17,690 nt of DNA, taken from positions 1 to 17,690 of the forward strand of contig CAYTZI010000030.1 in assembly GCA_964442335.1 (NCBI GenBank), given 5' to 3'. Of this stretch, positions 1 through 8,521 are shown in pieces. Within the stretch, counting starts at the first letter, position 1; every line of letters begins with the position of its first letter. Source of the stretch: JBFYTX01 sp964442335. Lineage in GTDB: Bacteria; Chloroflexota; Dehalococcoidia; Dehalococcoidales; RBG-16-60-22. Made by a program: the position numbers and the translations under genes. The notes under the pieces were generated by a model. It made no database searches. It was not told the DNA's origin and worked only from the letters and a program-made list of their open reading frames with translations.

Positions 1-782
1 ATATGAGCGAAGGTGTGGAGAGCTACATGAAAGAGCAGGGTATAGACCTGCGTTTAAGTGAAAAGGTTAAAGCAATAAATGGAAATAGCAAGGTCGAAAG
101 TGTGCTAGTGGCTTCAGGTGAGGAAATTAAAGCGGATATGGTCATTATCTGTGCCGGGGCCGAACCGCGTAGCGAACTGGCCCAAAAAGCCGGCCTTGAG
201 ATGGGTAAACTGGGGTTGAAAGTCAACAGGTATCTGCAGACTTCCGACCCTGATATTTATTCCGCAGGCGACCTTATTGAGTATCCTAGCTATATCACAG
301 GCGAGCCGACAAGAGGACAACTGCGGCCCAATGCCGTAATTGGCGGCAGGGTAGTTGCCAAGAATATTCTCGGACATGGCGTGGAATACCCACCACTTGT
401 TAACAGTTTCGCCACGAAATTTTTTGACAAATCAATTGCCGGGACGGGTATAACGGAATCGGAGGCAAGAAATAAAGGTATCGACACAGTGAACGCGATA
501 CAATCTTCAGCAAGCAAACACTCCATGATGAGGGGAAGAAAACCTTATACGGTTAAATTGATATTCGATAAGAAAGATAAGAGAATCATAGGCGGCCAGA
601 TCGTTAGCGATAGTGAGTGCCCGGTAAAGCATATCGATGTATTAGCCGTAGCTATAAGAGCACGCTGGACAGCGCTGGAGCTGGCAACACTCAGATGTGC
701 CGGGCAGCCAGAATTGTCTCCAGACCCGGGAATGGAACCCATAGCATTGGCCGCAGAAACTATAGAAAGCATGACCGATTAG
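1..782 (+). CDS. FAD/NAD(P)-dependent disulfide oxidoreductase, C-terminal part (CoA-disulfide reductase / NADH oxidase-like)
   Basis: This is the 3' part of a flavoprotein of the pyridine nucleotide-disulfide oxidoreductase superfamily. The frame is open at the left edge, so the true start with the first FAD-binding fold lies outside. About 260 residues are visible against roughly 440 for the family. The visible part begins in the NAD-binding domain and carries the conserved FAD-contact motif DIYSAGD (around residues 84-90 of the visible part). A dimerisation domain follows, ending in CAGQPELSPDPGMEPIALAAE-like sequence typical of CoA-disulfide reductase and NADH oxidase relatives. Such enzymes use NAD(P)H to reduce low-molecular-weight disulfides, oxygen or polysulfide in the cytoplasm. 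The active-site cysteine region is not in view, so the substrate cannot be assigned. It ends with TAG 124 bases before the next gene. Confidence 0.85.
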   Translation, partial: MSEGVESYMKEQGIDLRLSEKVKAINGNSKVESVLVASGEEIKADMVIICAGAEPRSELAQKAGLEMGKLGLKVNRYLQTSDPDIYSAGDLIEYPSYITGEPTRGQLRPNAVIGGRVVAKNILGHGVEYPPLVNSFATKFFDKSIAGTGITESEARNKGIDTVNAIQSSASKHSMMRGRKPYTVKLIFDKKDKRIIGGQIVSDSECPVKHIDVLAVAIRARWTALELATLRCAGQPELSPDPGMEPIALAAETIESMTD

Positions 783-845
783 AAATCTGTAGACGCCGAT
801 AACCTGTAGAAACGCTAAAGCAAAGGTCAACTCTCCAGAAGTAAA

Positions 846-874
846 TTACTTTACCCTGCCGTTTGTAATATAAT
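846..874 (+). promoter_or_regulatory. Putative sigma-70-type promoter for the ThDP enzyme gene
   Basis: A perfect TATAAT lies at 869-874, about 32 bases before the start codon at 907. The hexamer 17 bases upstream (TTACTT, 846-851) matches the -35 consensus only partly. The 124-base gap to the preceding gene suits an independent promoter. The -10 is clear and the -35 is weak. Confidence 0.4.
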
Positions 875-906
875 GATAGACACATACAATGAGGCGGAGG
901 TAAATC

Positions 907-2529
907 ATGCCCAGTATGAGCGGAGCGGAAGCGCTGGCGGCGATGCTGGCGAGGGACGGGATAGAGGTGGTGTTCGGGATACCGGGGGTCCAGACGATGG
1001 ACGCGGTGGACGCCATTTACCGCGGTGGGAAGATACGCTGGATATCCACCCGTCACGAGCAGGCCGCCGCATACATGGCCTACGGCTACTCGATGTCCAC
1101 CGGCAAAATCGGCGCGGCGATGGTACTGCCGGGGCCGGGAGCCCTCAATACCATGGCGGCCATCGGCACAGCCTACGCGTCATCGGCACCGGTGCTGCTT
1201 ATCTCCGGCCAGATAGAGAGCCATCACATCGGGTTTCACCGGGGAGTCCTGCACGAGCTCGACGAACAGACGGACATCTTCCGCTATATCACTAAATACA
1301 GCGCCCGCGCCCGGAGAGTCGAGGACATACCGGACATACTGGGTCGGGCCCTAAGACAGCTAAAGACCGGCCGGCCGCGCCCGGCGGAAATAGAAGTGCC
1401 CTACGATTTGTGGTCGAAAAAGGGCGAGATGACCTTCCCCGGCACTGAAAGGTTAGCGCCAATACCGCCGGAACCGGAAGAAATCGAGAAAGCCGCCGAC
1501 CTGCTCAAAAACGCCCGCCGACCGATGATACTGGCGGGGCGTGGGGCGGTCAAGGCGGGAGTCGCCAGCGAAATAACACAGCTCGCGGAACTATTAAGAG
1601 CGCCGGTGGTCATGACGCCGGAGGGGCAGGGGCTGATACCGGTCACGCACCCGTTCTACGGCGGTAACTTTACCCTCTGGCTCAACCCTATCTTCCAGGA
1701 GGCGGACGCGATAGTGGTGGTGGGAAGCCGGCTGAGAGCTTCCGGCAACACGCGGCTCAACCTCAAGCCGGAAGTAAAAGTCGTACAGGTGGACTGCGAC
1801 GCCGGGGAGCTGGGAAGGAACCATAGAACGGACCTAGGCATTTCCGCCGACGCCGGGCTGACACTAAACGCCATAATTCAAACGCTCGGGGAAAAGACGG
1901 CCAGCCAGTGGAAAGAAGCGGAAATAGCGAGGCTGCGCGCACAGCTAAAGGACCGGCTACTTAAAGCGGGGCCGCTGCAAATGTCCATCATAGAAAGCAT
2001 ACACGGGGCGCTCGGGGATAAAGGAATCATCGTACCGGACGTCACCAACCTGGGCTACTGGAGCGATATCGCCTACCCGGTCAACAGAATATACAGCTAT
2101 ATCGATTCCTCATACTTCGCCACGCTGGGTTTCTCCTTCCCTACCGCGCTCGGGGCGAAAATCGGTAACCCGGACAGGCCGGTGGCAGCGATATGCGGGG
2201 ACGGGGGTTTCCCTTACACTTCCGCCGAGCTCGCCACTGCCGTACAGGAAAAGATAAACGTAATCGTCCTGCTGTTTACCGATAACGCTTACGGGACGGT
2301 GACGAACATCCAGCGCCGGCAGTTCGGCGGGCGGCATATAGGCAACAGGTTGCTCAACCCCGATTATGTCAAATTCGCGGAGTCGTTCGGGGCGGTGGGA
2401 GCAAGAGTGGAAAGCCATAAAGAAATCGGGAAGGCGCTGAGTTCTGCGTTGAAAGCCGACCGCCCGGCGATAATAGAGGTGCCGGTGCCGCCGCTCGAGG
2501 AGCCGTGGGAAGCAGGAATTAGCGATTAG
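907..2529 (+). CDS. Thiamine diphosphate-dependent enzyme, acetolactate synthase large-subunit family
   Basis: This is a 540-residue ThDP enzyme with the three-domain layout of acetolactate synthase and related decarboxylases. The N-terminal pyrimidine-binding domain has the catalytic glutamate E51 in RHEQAA. The central domain is Rossmann-like. The C-terminal pyrophosphate-binding domain carries the Mg/ThDP motif GDG (431-433), closed by DN at 459-460. The start is supported by GGAGG just upstream. Family members condense or decarboxylate 2-oxo acids such as pyruvate. No small regulatory subunit gene or other branched-chain amino acid gene is adjacent, so a role in valine/isoleucine synthesis is not supported by context. 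It could equally be a catabolic 2-oxo-acid lyase or decarboxylase. Family assignment is secure; the substrate is unknown. It is convergent with the SDR gene. Confidence 0.9.
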   Translation: MPSMSGAEALAAMLARDGIEVVFGIPGVQTMDAVDAIYRGGKIRWISTRHEQAAAYMAYGYSMSTGKIGAAMVLPGPGALNTMAAIGTAYASSAPVLLISGQIESHHIGFHRGVLHELDEQTDIFRYITKYSARARRVEDIPDILGRALRQLKTGRPRPAEIEVPYDLWSKKGEMTFPGTERLAPIPPEPEEIEKAADLLKNARRPMILAGRGAVKAGVASEITQLAELLRAPVVMTPEGQGLIPVTHPFYGGNFTLWLNPIFQEADAIVVVGSRLRASGNTRLNLKPEVKVVQVDCDAGELGRNHRTDLGISADAGLTLNAIIQTLGEKTASQWKEAEIARLRAQLKDRLLKAGPLQMSIIESIHGALGDKGIIVPDVTNLGYWSDIAYPVNRIYSYIDSSYFATLGFSFPTALGAKIGNPDRPVAAICGDGGFPYTSAELATAVQEKINVIVLLFTDNAYGTVTNIQRRQFGGRHIGNRLLNPDYVKFAESFGAVGARVESHKEIGKALSSALKADRPAIIEVPVPPLEEPWEAGISD

Positions 2530-2573
2530 CTGTTAGCCATAAGCTATTAGCTGTAAGCTGCCCTACCCGTCCC

Positions 2574-2612
2574 CCTGGACCCCGTATCAAGTATGGAATG
2601 ACATTCTTTTTT
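2574..2612 (+). terminator. REP-like palindrome followed by a T-run, between convergent genes
   Basis: A short hairpin (CCGTA 2582-2586, loop TCAAG, TATGG 2592-2596, one G-T pair) lies in a segment reading CTGGACCCCGTATCAAG then TATGGAATGACA, followed by six T at 2607-2612. The phrasing matches a type of dispersed palindromic repeat known from several bacterial genomes. Its position 45 bases after a stop codon and just before the convergent SDR stop suits transcription termination. The stem is short, so efficiency is uncertain. The preceding bases 2524-2560 hold imperfect copies of TTAGCTG / TAAGCT. Confidence 0.4.
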
Positions 2613-2617
2613 ACGTG

Positions 2618-3355
2618 TCAGGCTGTACTGAGCTGGATGAGCTGGCCGAGCATGTAGCTGCACCTGTCCGAGGCCAGGAAAGCCACCACCGGGGCGACGT
2701 CCCGCGGCTCGCAGAGCCGATGCAACAGGGAAGCCTCCTTCTCCCCTTCGAGCATCTCTTTCGGGGCGCGCCAGACGAGGCCGGTCCTGCCCAGTCCGGG
2801 ACCCACGGCGTTAACGATAATGCCGTACTGCGCCACTTCACGGGCGAGGGCTTTAGTAAACTGGACGACGCCGCCCTTGGCCGCACCGTAAATAGAGATA
2901 TCGGGGACGCCCTGCCCGCCCGAGGTATTGATAATGCGGCCGTACTTACGGGCTATCATGTGGGGCAAAACGGCGCGGGCGACCCTCATCTGGCCGACCA
3001 GGTTCGTCTGGATATCAAAATCCCAGTCCTCCTCCGTCATCTCGATGAAAGGACGCAGCCGGCTCGAGGCTCCGGCGTTGTTCACCAGGATATCTATTTT
3101 GCCGAATTTATTTATCGTCCTTTCCACCATGGCGTTGACCTGCGCCGTTTTCGTGACGTCGGCTTTAACGGCGAGCGACCGGCGGCCCAGCGCCTTGACT
3201 TCCGCGGCGGTCCGCCTGGCCCCTTCCAGATTTATGTCCGCACAAACGACATCGCAACCCTCCTCAGCCAGAGTCACGGCGATGCCCCTGCCGTAACCGA
3301 TCTGGCTTCCTGCCCCGGTAACAATCGCCACCTTGTCTCTTAAAAGCAGGTCCAT
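2618..3355 (-). CDS. Short-chain dehydrogenase/reductase (SDR), NAD-type
   Basis: This is a 245-residue classical SDR oxidoreductase. It has the cofactor motif TGAGSQIGYGRG (residues 13-24), the structural NNAG (92-95), N118, and the catalytic triad S145, Y156 and K160 (YGAAK). An acidic residue at the end of the second strand (D40 in VVCADIN) indicates preference for NAD(H). The frame stays open upstream to 3583, but ATG at 3355 is preceded by an excellent GGAGG and matches the normal SDR N-terminus, so the shorter start is chosen. The C-terminal end (GQLIQLSTA) lacks the usual final VDGG-like segment but is otherwise full length. It sits 43 bases downstream of the MATE gene, probably in one transcript. 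The substrate is unknown. Confidence 0.92.
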   Translation of the reverse strand: MDLLLRDKVAIVTGAGSQIGYGRGIAVTLAEEGCDVVCADINLEGARRTAAEVKALGRRSLAVKADVTKTAQVNAMVERTINKFGKIDILVNNAGASSRLRPFIEMTEEDWDFDIQTNLVGQMRVARAVLPHMIARKYGRIINTSGGQGVPDISIYGAAKGGVVQFTKALAREVAQYGIIVNAVGPGLGRTGLVWRAPKEMLEGEKEASLLHRLCEPRDVAPVVAFLASDRCSYMLGQLIQLSTA

Positions 3356-3398
3356 ATATGCCTCCTTTTTTGCTTTCACACCGCGCAAAAAGTATAGA

Positions 3399-4790
3399 CT
3401 AAACTTTCTTGTGTTTCCAGCGCCCCGACTTGAAATAGATGATGAAAATAATCGCCGAGGAGACGGTATCCGCCACCAGGGCCCAGCGGACTCCATAGAC
3501 GCCCAGATTTGCCACTTTGGGGAGGATGACAGCCAGAGGGACACGGACGCCCCACATAGTAACGAGGTCGATGATAAAAGCAATCAAAGTATCGCCGACG
3601 CTGTTCATCACGCTCATCATCACTATCATCAGGCCGTTAAACATATAGCTGACCGTCTGGATTCTGAGAAACTTGCTCGCCATGTCCACCAGCCCGGGTT
3701 CGGCGTTGAAAATCTTGACTATATAGCTTGCCCATACCTGCACCACGATAGTAAAGACCAGCATGACGCTCGTGAATATGCCCACGGCAATCCAGGCGGT
3801 CTTCTCCGCCCGCTGCGGCTGCACAGCCCCCAGGTTCTGGGCGGCCAGGATACCCGCCGCCGCGCCCATACCCATGGCGGGCATAAGAATCAGCATATCG
3901 ACGCGGGACACCAGCATATGCCCGGCGATGGCGAGCGTGCCGAAAGGAGCGATAAACCACATGAAAACGATGTTGCCCACGTTCATGTGGATGCCGCCGA
4001 GCGAAGCAGGGATGCCGATTTTGGTGATGCGCCATATCATCGACCGGTCGAAGTGGAAGTTGCGCAGCGTAATACGGAGTCGCGTACGACCGCTGAAGAT
4101 AATCCAGAGCGAGATGGCGGCGAAAATTCCCTGGGAGATAACCGTCGCCAGCGCAGCGCCTCTCACGCCCAGGGCCGGGAATATTCCCCACCAGCCGAAA
4201 ATCATAAATGGAGAGAGGATAATATTGAAAGCGCGCGTGCCCAGGCTGATTTTCATGGGTGTCCTGGCGTCGCCGGAGGCCTGCATGATGCGCTGCGCCA
4301 GACTGGCGAAGGACACGGTAAAAGTGCCGATAAGCTCGATACGCAGGTAGGTGGCGCCGGCGGCAATAACGTCCGGCTCGAGCTTCCAGAGACCCAAGAT
4401 GGGCTCGGCGAAAAACATGCCCACCGCCGCCAGCAACAGGGACAGCGCCGCGCCGACGACGAAAGCCTGCTGCGAGGCATGGTTGGCCCGGGCGTTATCG
4501 CCGGCGCCCACGGACCGCGCGATAACCGCCTGCAAACCGGTGAAAAACCCGAATATCAGGGAGTTGATAAGCATGACGATGGTGCCGGACATCATCACGC
4601 CGGCCATGGGTGCGGAGCCGAGCCTGCCTATCCAGATGGCGTCAATAAAAGGCCCCAGCGTCATGAGGCTGGAGCTTACGGTCATGGGCCACGCCAGCGA
4701 CCAGAGGTTGCCGGTGATGCTTCCTTTGGTCCAATCGCGCAGCAAAGGATTTTTTTCGTCTTCAGAACCGGCCGATTTTCCTGATGTCAA
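3399..4790 (-). CDS. MATE-family multidrug/metabolite efflux transporter
   Basis: This is a 463-residue polytopic inner-membrane protein with about 12 hydrophobic segments in two homologous halves, the standard MATE length. Recognisable family features are LAWPM near residue 33, D50 followed by the IGRLGSAPMAG stretch, and the loop ARSVGAGDNA near 91-100. MATE proteins export cationic or organic compounds using a Na+ or H+ gradient. The start is taken as TTG at 4790: an AAAGGAG Shine-Dalgarno lies about 8 bases upstream, and no better-placed ATG precedes the first helix. The SDR gene follows on the same strand, so the exporter and the dehydrogenase probably share an operon. The exported substrate cannot be read from sequence. 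Confidence 0.93.
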   Translation of the reverse strand: MTSGKSAGSEDEKNPLLRDWTKGSITGNLWSLAWPMTVSSSLMTLGPFIDAIWIGRLGSAPMAGVMMSGTIVMLINSLIFGFFTGLQAVIARSVGAGDNARANHASQQAFVVGAALSLLLAAVGMFFAEPILGLWKLEPDVIAAGATYLRIELIGTFTVSFASLAQRIMQASGDARTPMKISLGTRAFNIILSPFMIFGWWGIFPALGVRGAALATVISQGIFAAISLWIIFSGRTRLRITLRNFHFDRSMIWRITKIGIPASLGGIHMNVGNIVFMWFIAPFGTLAIAGHMLVSRVDMLILMPAMGMGAAAGILAAQNLGAVQPQRAEKTAWIAVGIFTSVMLVFTIVVQVWASYIVKIFNAEPGLVDMASKFLRIQTVSYMFNGLMIVMMSVMNSVGDTLIAFIIDLVTMWGVRVPLAVILPKVANLGVYGVRWALVADTVSSAIIFIIYFKSGRWKHKKV

Positions 4791-5140
4791 ACGACGGCTC
4801 CTTTACGTGGTTGCACCCTGAAAAATTATAAAAAACGCTCAGGCAGGCCAAGCCGTTACGCCCGAGCATCCAGTTGCGTTATCACTTTAAACAGAAGCGA
4901 CAAAAGAAAAGTCTCCCGGTGGAAATGGCAAAGAGACGGCAACGGGCAGAATCCTATCTCCTTCGCGCTAAACATCTAGATTATAGCTGGCTTCAGGTTT
5001 CAAAACAAGCTCTCTTGAACGGTAAAGCGGTTTATCCATTTAATATAATGTTGGTGTATAATATCCTTACGTTTCTTACTATAAAATTCTACGTAAACCC
5101 ATGCCAGTTTATGGAAATATATGGATAAGAGGAGGCATTT
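4791..5140. other. Divergent intergenic region (MATE gene / xylose operon)
   Basis: This 350-base gap lies between divergently transcribed genes and should hold both promoters. For the MATE gene, a perfect TATAAT sits on the minus strand at 4825-4830, about 35 bases from the TTG start, with only a poor -35 (TTGGCC, 15-base spacing). For the xylose genes see the separate entry. An open frame at 4874-5128 (84 codons) has no ribosome-binding site and no recognisable content, and I do not call it a gene. No clear operator palindrome was seen. Confidence 0.5.
5044..5062 (+). promoter_or_regulatory. Putative -10 elements for the xylose operon
   Basis: Two perfect TATAAT hexamers lie at 5044-5049 and 5057-5062, about 80-90 bases before the isomerase start. 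Neither has a convincing -35 at normal spacing; TTGAAC at 5015-5020 is 23 bases from the first. A weak -35 would fit an activator-dependent, substrate-inducible promoter, but no operator is visible. Confidence 0.4.
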
Positions 5141-6199
5141 ATGAAAAGAGTAAAAAACAGCGTCGGTATCTGGTCTTTCGGGGCTAATGCCACGCGTTTC
5201 ATGCCGTCGGGATATCACCCGGATGCCGGCGGCGAGGACATGCCCGCCAAGGTGCGCCGGGTGGTCGATGGCCTGGGAGAACTGGTGGACGGCTACGAAT
5301 TTCATTATCCCGGTGAGGTCAATGAGGATAATATCGACAAGGTCAAAAAAGCCCTCGGCCCGGCGGACCTGTATTGCATCGCCCTGGGGACTTTCAGCGA
5401 CCCCAGGTATGCCCTCGGTTCGTTTATCAACCCGGATAAGAAACTCCGCGAGGAAGCCATAACGACGACCAGGAAAGGCATCGAGCTTGCCGCCGCTACC
5501 GGTGCCAAGTTCATTATCTGGCCGGGCGGCGAGGGCTATAACTACCCTTTCCAGGTTCCTTACGTAGAGGTATGGAATTACTTTATAGACGCTATCGCGG
5601 AGGCGGTGGACCACGCGAATAAGCTCGGCGTGACCGTGCTCCTGGAACATAAAAACTCCGAGCCGGCGATGCGCATCTTGATGCGGGACATCGGCATGAC
5701 CATGTACGTAATCAATAAGGTAAAGCAGAAGGGCGTTTCCGCGGCCAATCTCAAAATCAACATGGACTGGCAGCACCTTATAATGAACGGAGAGCCCCTG
5801 GCGGAATACGCGTCGCTGCTGGCCGGTGAAAACCTCCTCGGGCACCAGCACGGTAATTCCGGCTGGGGCAACTTTGACGACGACAATATGGTAGGCGCTT
5901 CGTTCTTCATGCAAACGCTGGAACTGGCGCTGGCATTAAGGCGCTACGGCTACGGCAAGGGCGGAGAAAGGATAGGATTCGACCTTTTCCCGTACACCGA
6001 AGACCAGATTGTCGCCGTCAGGCGCAGTATATATCAATGGGAGTTTATCGATTCTCTCGCGGGGAAGATCGATGACGAAGAACTAAAGCAGGCACAGGCC
6101 GCCCATGACGCCGTGGCCGCTTATGAAGTGGTGTATAAGGCCCTGGGACTGGATGATAGATTCATCAAGGCAGTTCATGCCAGCCGGAAAAAGACATAA
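5141..6199 (+). CDS. xylA: Xylose isomerase-like TIM-barrel sugar isomerase
   Basis: This 352-residue protein aligns by eye with class I xylose isomerases (usual length about 390). The functional positions largely survive: H55 (catalytic His, YEFHYP), W127 (WPGGEG), E169 and K171 (LEHKNSEP for the usual LEPKPNEP), H212, D246 and D248, and D281 (GFDLFP). Two metal-site positions are changed: the glutamate of the family NPExxH motif is D209 here (NMDWQH), and the Asp of HxDLNG is H237 (GHQHGN). The enzyme should interconvert an aldose and ketose, most likely D-xylose and D-xylulose, with divalent metals in the cytoplasm. AGGAGG precedes the ATG. The next gene starts 10 bases after the stop, and an FGGY kinase follows, which supports a pentose pathway. 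Because of the altered ligands another aldose is possible. Confidence 0.85.
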   Translation: MKRVKNSVGIWSFGANATRFMPSGYHPDAGGEDMPAKVRRVVDGLGELVDGYEFHYPGEVNEDNIDKVKKALGPADLYCIALGTFSDPRYALGSFINPDKKLREEAITTTRKGIELAAATGAKFIIWPGGEGYNYPFQVPYVEVWNYFIDAIAEAVDHANKLGVTVLLEHKNSEPAMRILMRDIGMTMYVINKVKQKGVSAANLKINMDWQHLIMNGEPLAEYASLLAGENLLGHQHGNSGWGNFDDDNMVGASFFMQTLELALALRRYGYGKGGERIGFDLFPYTEDQIVAVRRSIYQWEFIDSLAGKIDDEELKQAQAAHDAVAAYEVVYKALGLDDRFIKAVHASRKKT

Positions 6200-6209
6200 A
6201 GGGAGAAAA

Positions 6210-8507
6210 ATGAAGACATCTCGTGACAGCGCCGCGACGATCGGGAAAAAAGTAAAAGCCCTTTTATCCAAAATGACTCTGGAAGAAAAGATAGCGCAGC
6301 TGGGCAGCGTTATGGCGATGCCGCTGCTGGAAAACGGCAGGTTCGCCCCTGCCAAAGCGAAACCAATACTGAAACACGGCATCGGGCATATCAGCGCGCC
6401 AGCCATGACCTCCAGCCTGCCGTTGAGGGAGGTCGCCGCTCTCACTAACGAAATCCAGAAATACCTGCGGGAGAACACCCGGCCCGGCATACCGGCCATC
6501 GTCCATGAGGAATGCCTCAACGGTTTCCGCGCCCGGGGAGCGACCATCTTTCCGCAGAACATCGGGCTGGCAAGCACCTGGGAACCGGAGCTTATCTACC
6601 GGATTACATCGGTGATACGACGTCAGATGAGGGCCGTCGGCATGCACCAGGGGCTGGCGCCGGTGCTCGACGTTACCCGCGACCCACGCTGGGGAAGGGT
6701 GGAGGAAACTTTCGGGGAAGACCCTTTCCTTGTCTCTCGAATGGGCGTGGCTTATGTTCAGGGCCTGCAGGGAGACGATATCAAGAAGGGAATCGTAGCA
6801 ACGACAAAGCATTTCGCCGGGCACGGCCTGCCGGAAAGCGGGCTGAACTGCGCTCCCTCCCATATCCCACCGCGCCTGTTCAGAGAAGTCTACCTTTATC
6901 CCTTTGAAAAGGCGGTCAAGGAAGCCGGTGTACTTTCCGTGATGAACGCCTACCACGAAATCGACGGCATACCCTGCGGCGCTTCCGGGGAGCTGCTGAC
7001 GGATATCTTACGTAACGAATGGGGGTTCGACGGTGTAGTCGTTTCCGATTATTTCGCCATCGCCCAGCTGGAGACCACGCACCGTATCGCAGCAAACAAA
7101 AGCGATGCCGCTGGTCTGGCCCTCGATGCGGGAATAGATGTCGAGTTGCCCGCCACCAACTGCTATGGAGATCCGCTGCTGGAAGCGGTTAAGAGCGGAG
7201 CGGTACCCTCGGTGCTGGTGGACAGAGCGGTAGCACGCGTGTTGAGTCTGAAATTAAGGCTCGGACTGTTTGAAAACACTGATGTCAATCCTCAAGCTGC
7301 CGCCAAGACAATCGATATGCCGGAGGACCGCAAACTCGCCCTGGAAGCCGCGCGCAAGTCCATCGTCCTCCTGAAAAACGAAGACGACCGCCTGCCGCTG
7401 AAAAAGAACCTCCGCTCCATAGCCGTCATCGGCCCGAGCGCGGACAGCCAGCGAAATCTCCTGGGAGACTACACTTACCCCGCCCACGCCAGGTTTGAAA
7501 TCAAGACCGATAAAAAGACCGGCCAGGCGCGGCTTGTCTGGAAAGATAAAAACAAGAATAAAGACAGGGTCGAGGCCCCCGAAGTGGTGACGGTACTGGA
7601 GGGGATTCAAATGGCGGTCGGTAAAAACACGAAGGTCCTGTATGCCAGAGGCTGCGGGGTTAAAGACGCCTCGCAAGACGGCTTCCCGGAAGCGGTCAAA
7701 GCCGCCAGGTCCGCCGACGTTGCCGTGGTGGTGGTCGGTGATATTTCCGGGCTTATGCCGGACGCCACCTCCGGTGAAATGAGAGACCGCTCCGTGCTCG
7801 GCCTGCCCGGCGTACAGGAAGAACTGGTGCAAGCCGTGTACGAAACGGAGACTCCGGTGGTGCTCGTATTAGTGAATGGGAGACCGTATACCCTGAAATG
7901 GCTGGCGGAGAAAATACCGGCCATCATTGTCGCCTGGGAGCCGGGAGAAGAAGGGGGGCGGGCGGTGGCCGACGTGCTTTTCGGGGACTACAATCCGGGC
8001 GGCAAGCTGCCGGTGTCTTTTCCTCGGAACGAAGGGCAGATACCCGTTTACTATTACCGCAAACCGTCCGGCAGGAAGTCGCCGCCCTGGACGGACTACG
8101 TCGACGGCAGCGCCGACCCTCTTTATGAGTTCGGCTACGGTTTGAGCTATACTACCTTTGAATTCAGCGACCTCGTTATCAAGCCTGCAAAGGTCCGCGC
8201 AGGCGGCACGGTCACCATAAAAGCCGGCATAGAGAACACGGGGAAAAGGGCCGGCGAAGAAGTGGCGCAACTTTATATCAACGACGTCGTCGCCAGCGTG
8301 ACGCGGCCGGTGAAAGAGCTGAAAGCCTTCGAGCGTATTCACCTGGAAGCCGGAGAGAAAAAGACAGTTACCTTCCGGCTCCCGGCCGATTGCCTGGCTT
8401 TCTATAACAGGAAAATGGAGCGTAAAGTGGAGCCGGGCGTTTTCAAGGTAATGATAGGCAATTCCTCAGCGGACATCCGGCTTGAAGGCGAGTTCCAGAT
8501 TATATAA
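6210..8507 (+). CDS. Glycoside hydrolase family 3 (beta-xylosidase / beta-glucosidase type)
   Basis: This is a 765-residue GH3 enzyme with the standard three domains: an N-terminal (beta/alpha)8-like domain, a middle alpha/beta sandwich, and a C-terminal fibronectin III-like domain (about residues 665-765). The retaining nucleophile is D280 in GFDGVVVSDY. Substrate contacts include K200-H201 in TTKHFAGHG. The likely acid/base is E523 in SGEMRDRSVLGLPG. There is no signal peptide, so it should act in the cytoplasm on imported oligosaccharides. The frame extends upstream to 6105, but ATG at 6210 is preceded by GGGAGA and avoids a large overlap with the isomerase gene, so it is chosen. Sitting between a xylose isomerase and a xylulokinase, it most likely releases xylose from short beta-xylosides; beta-glucosidase activity cannot be excluded. 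Confidence 0.93.
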   Translation: MKTSRDSAATIGKKVKALLSKMTLEEKIAQLGSVMAMPLLENGRFAPAKAKPILKHGIGHISAPAMTSSLPLREVAALTNEIQKYLRENTRPGIPAIVHEECLNGFRARGATIFPQNIGLASTWEPELIYRITSVIRRQMRAVGMHQGLAPVLDVTRDPRWGRVEETFGEDPFLVSRMGVAYVQGLQGDDIKKGIVATTKHFAGHGLPESGLNCAPSHIPPRLFREVYLYPFEKAVKEAGVLSVMNAYHEIDGIPCGASGELLTDILRNEWGFDGVVVSDYFAIAQLETTHRIAANKSDAAGLALDAGIDVELPATNCYGDPLLEAVKSGAVPSVLVDRAVARVLSLKLRLGLFENTDVNPQAAAKTIDMPEDRKLALEAARKSIVLLKNEDDRLPLKKNLRSIAVIGPSADSQRNLLGDYTYPAHARFEIKTDKKTGQARLVWKDKNKNKDRVEAPEVVTVLEGIQMAVGKNTKVLYARGCGVKDASQDGFPEAVKAARSADVAVVVVGDISGLMPDATSGEMRDRSVLGLPGVQEELVQAVYETETPVVLVLVNGRPYTLKWLAEKIPAIIVAWEPGEEGGRAVADVLFGDYNPGGKLPVSFPRNEGQIPVYYYRKPSGRKSPPWTDYVDGSADPLYEFGYGLSYTTFEFSDLVIKPAKVRAGGTVTIKAGIENTGKRAGEEVAQLYINDVVASVTRPVKELKAFERIHLEAGEKKTVTFRLPADCLAFYNRKMERKVEPGVFKVMIGNSSADIRLEGEFQII

Positions 8508-8521
8508 CAATACCATCAAGC

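Noticed and set aside
873..1295. Alternative-frame ORF of 140 codons overlapping the ThDP enzyme start
   Set aside because: Low-complexity Gly/Arg/Asp composition typical of GC-rich frame shadows. The overlapping frame holds the conserved ThDP family sequence with a good ribosome-binding site.
3333..4784. Long plus-strand open frame (483 codons) antisense to the MATE gene
   Set aside because: Rich in His, Asp, Arg and Gly with no recognisable domain. It is the complementary shadow of a GC-rich gene with clear MATE motifs on the other strand.
4874..5128. 84-codon plus-strand frame upstream of the isomerase
   Set aside because: No Shine-Dalgarno, and it overlaps the likely promoter -10 elements. 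Its composition looks like translated intergenic AT-rich DNA.
5000..5914. 304-codon minus-strand frame antisense to the xylose isomerase gene
   Set aside because: No ribosome-binding site or family resemblance, whereas the opposite strand encodes a complete isomerase active site.
7254..7832. 192-codon minus-strand frame within the GH3 gene
   Set aside because: A shadow of the GH3 coding sequence, with no start signal or domain content.
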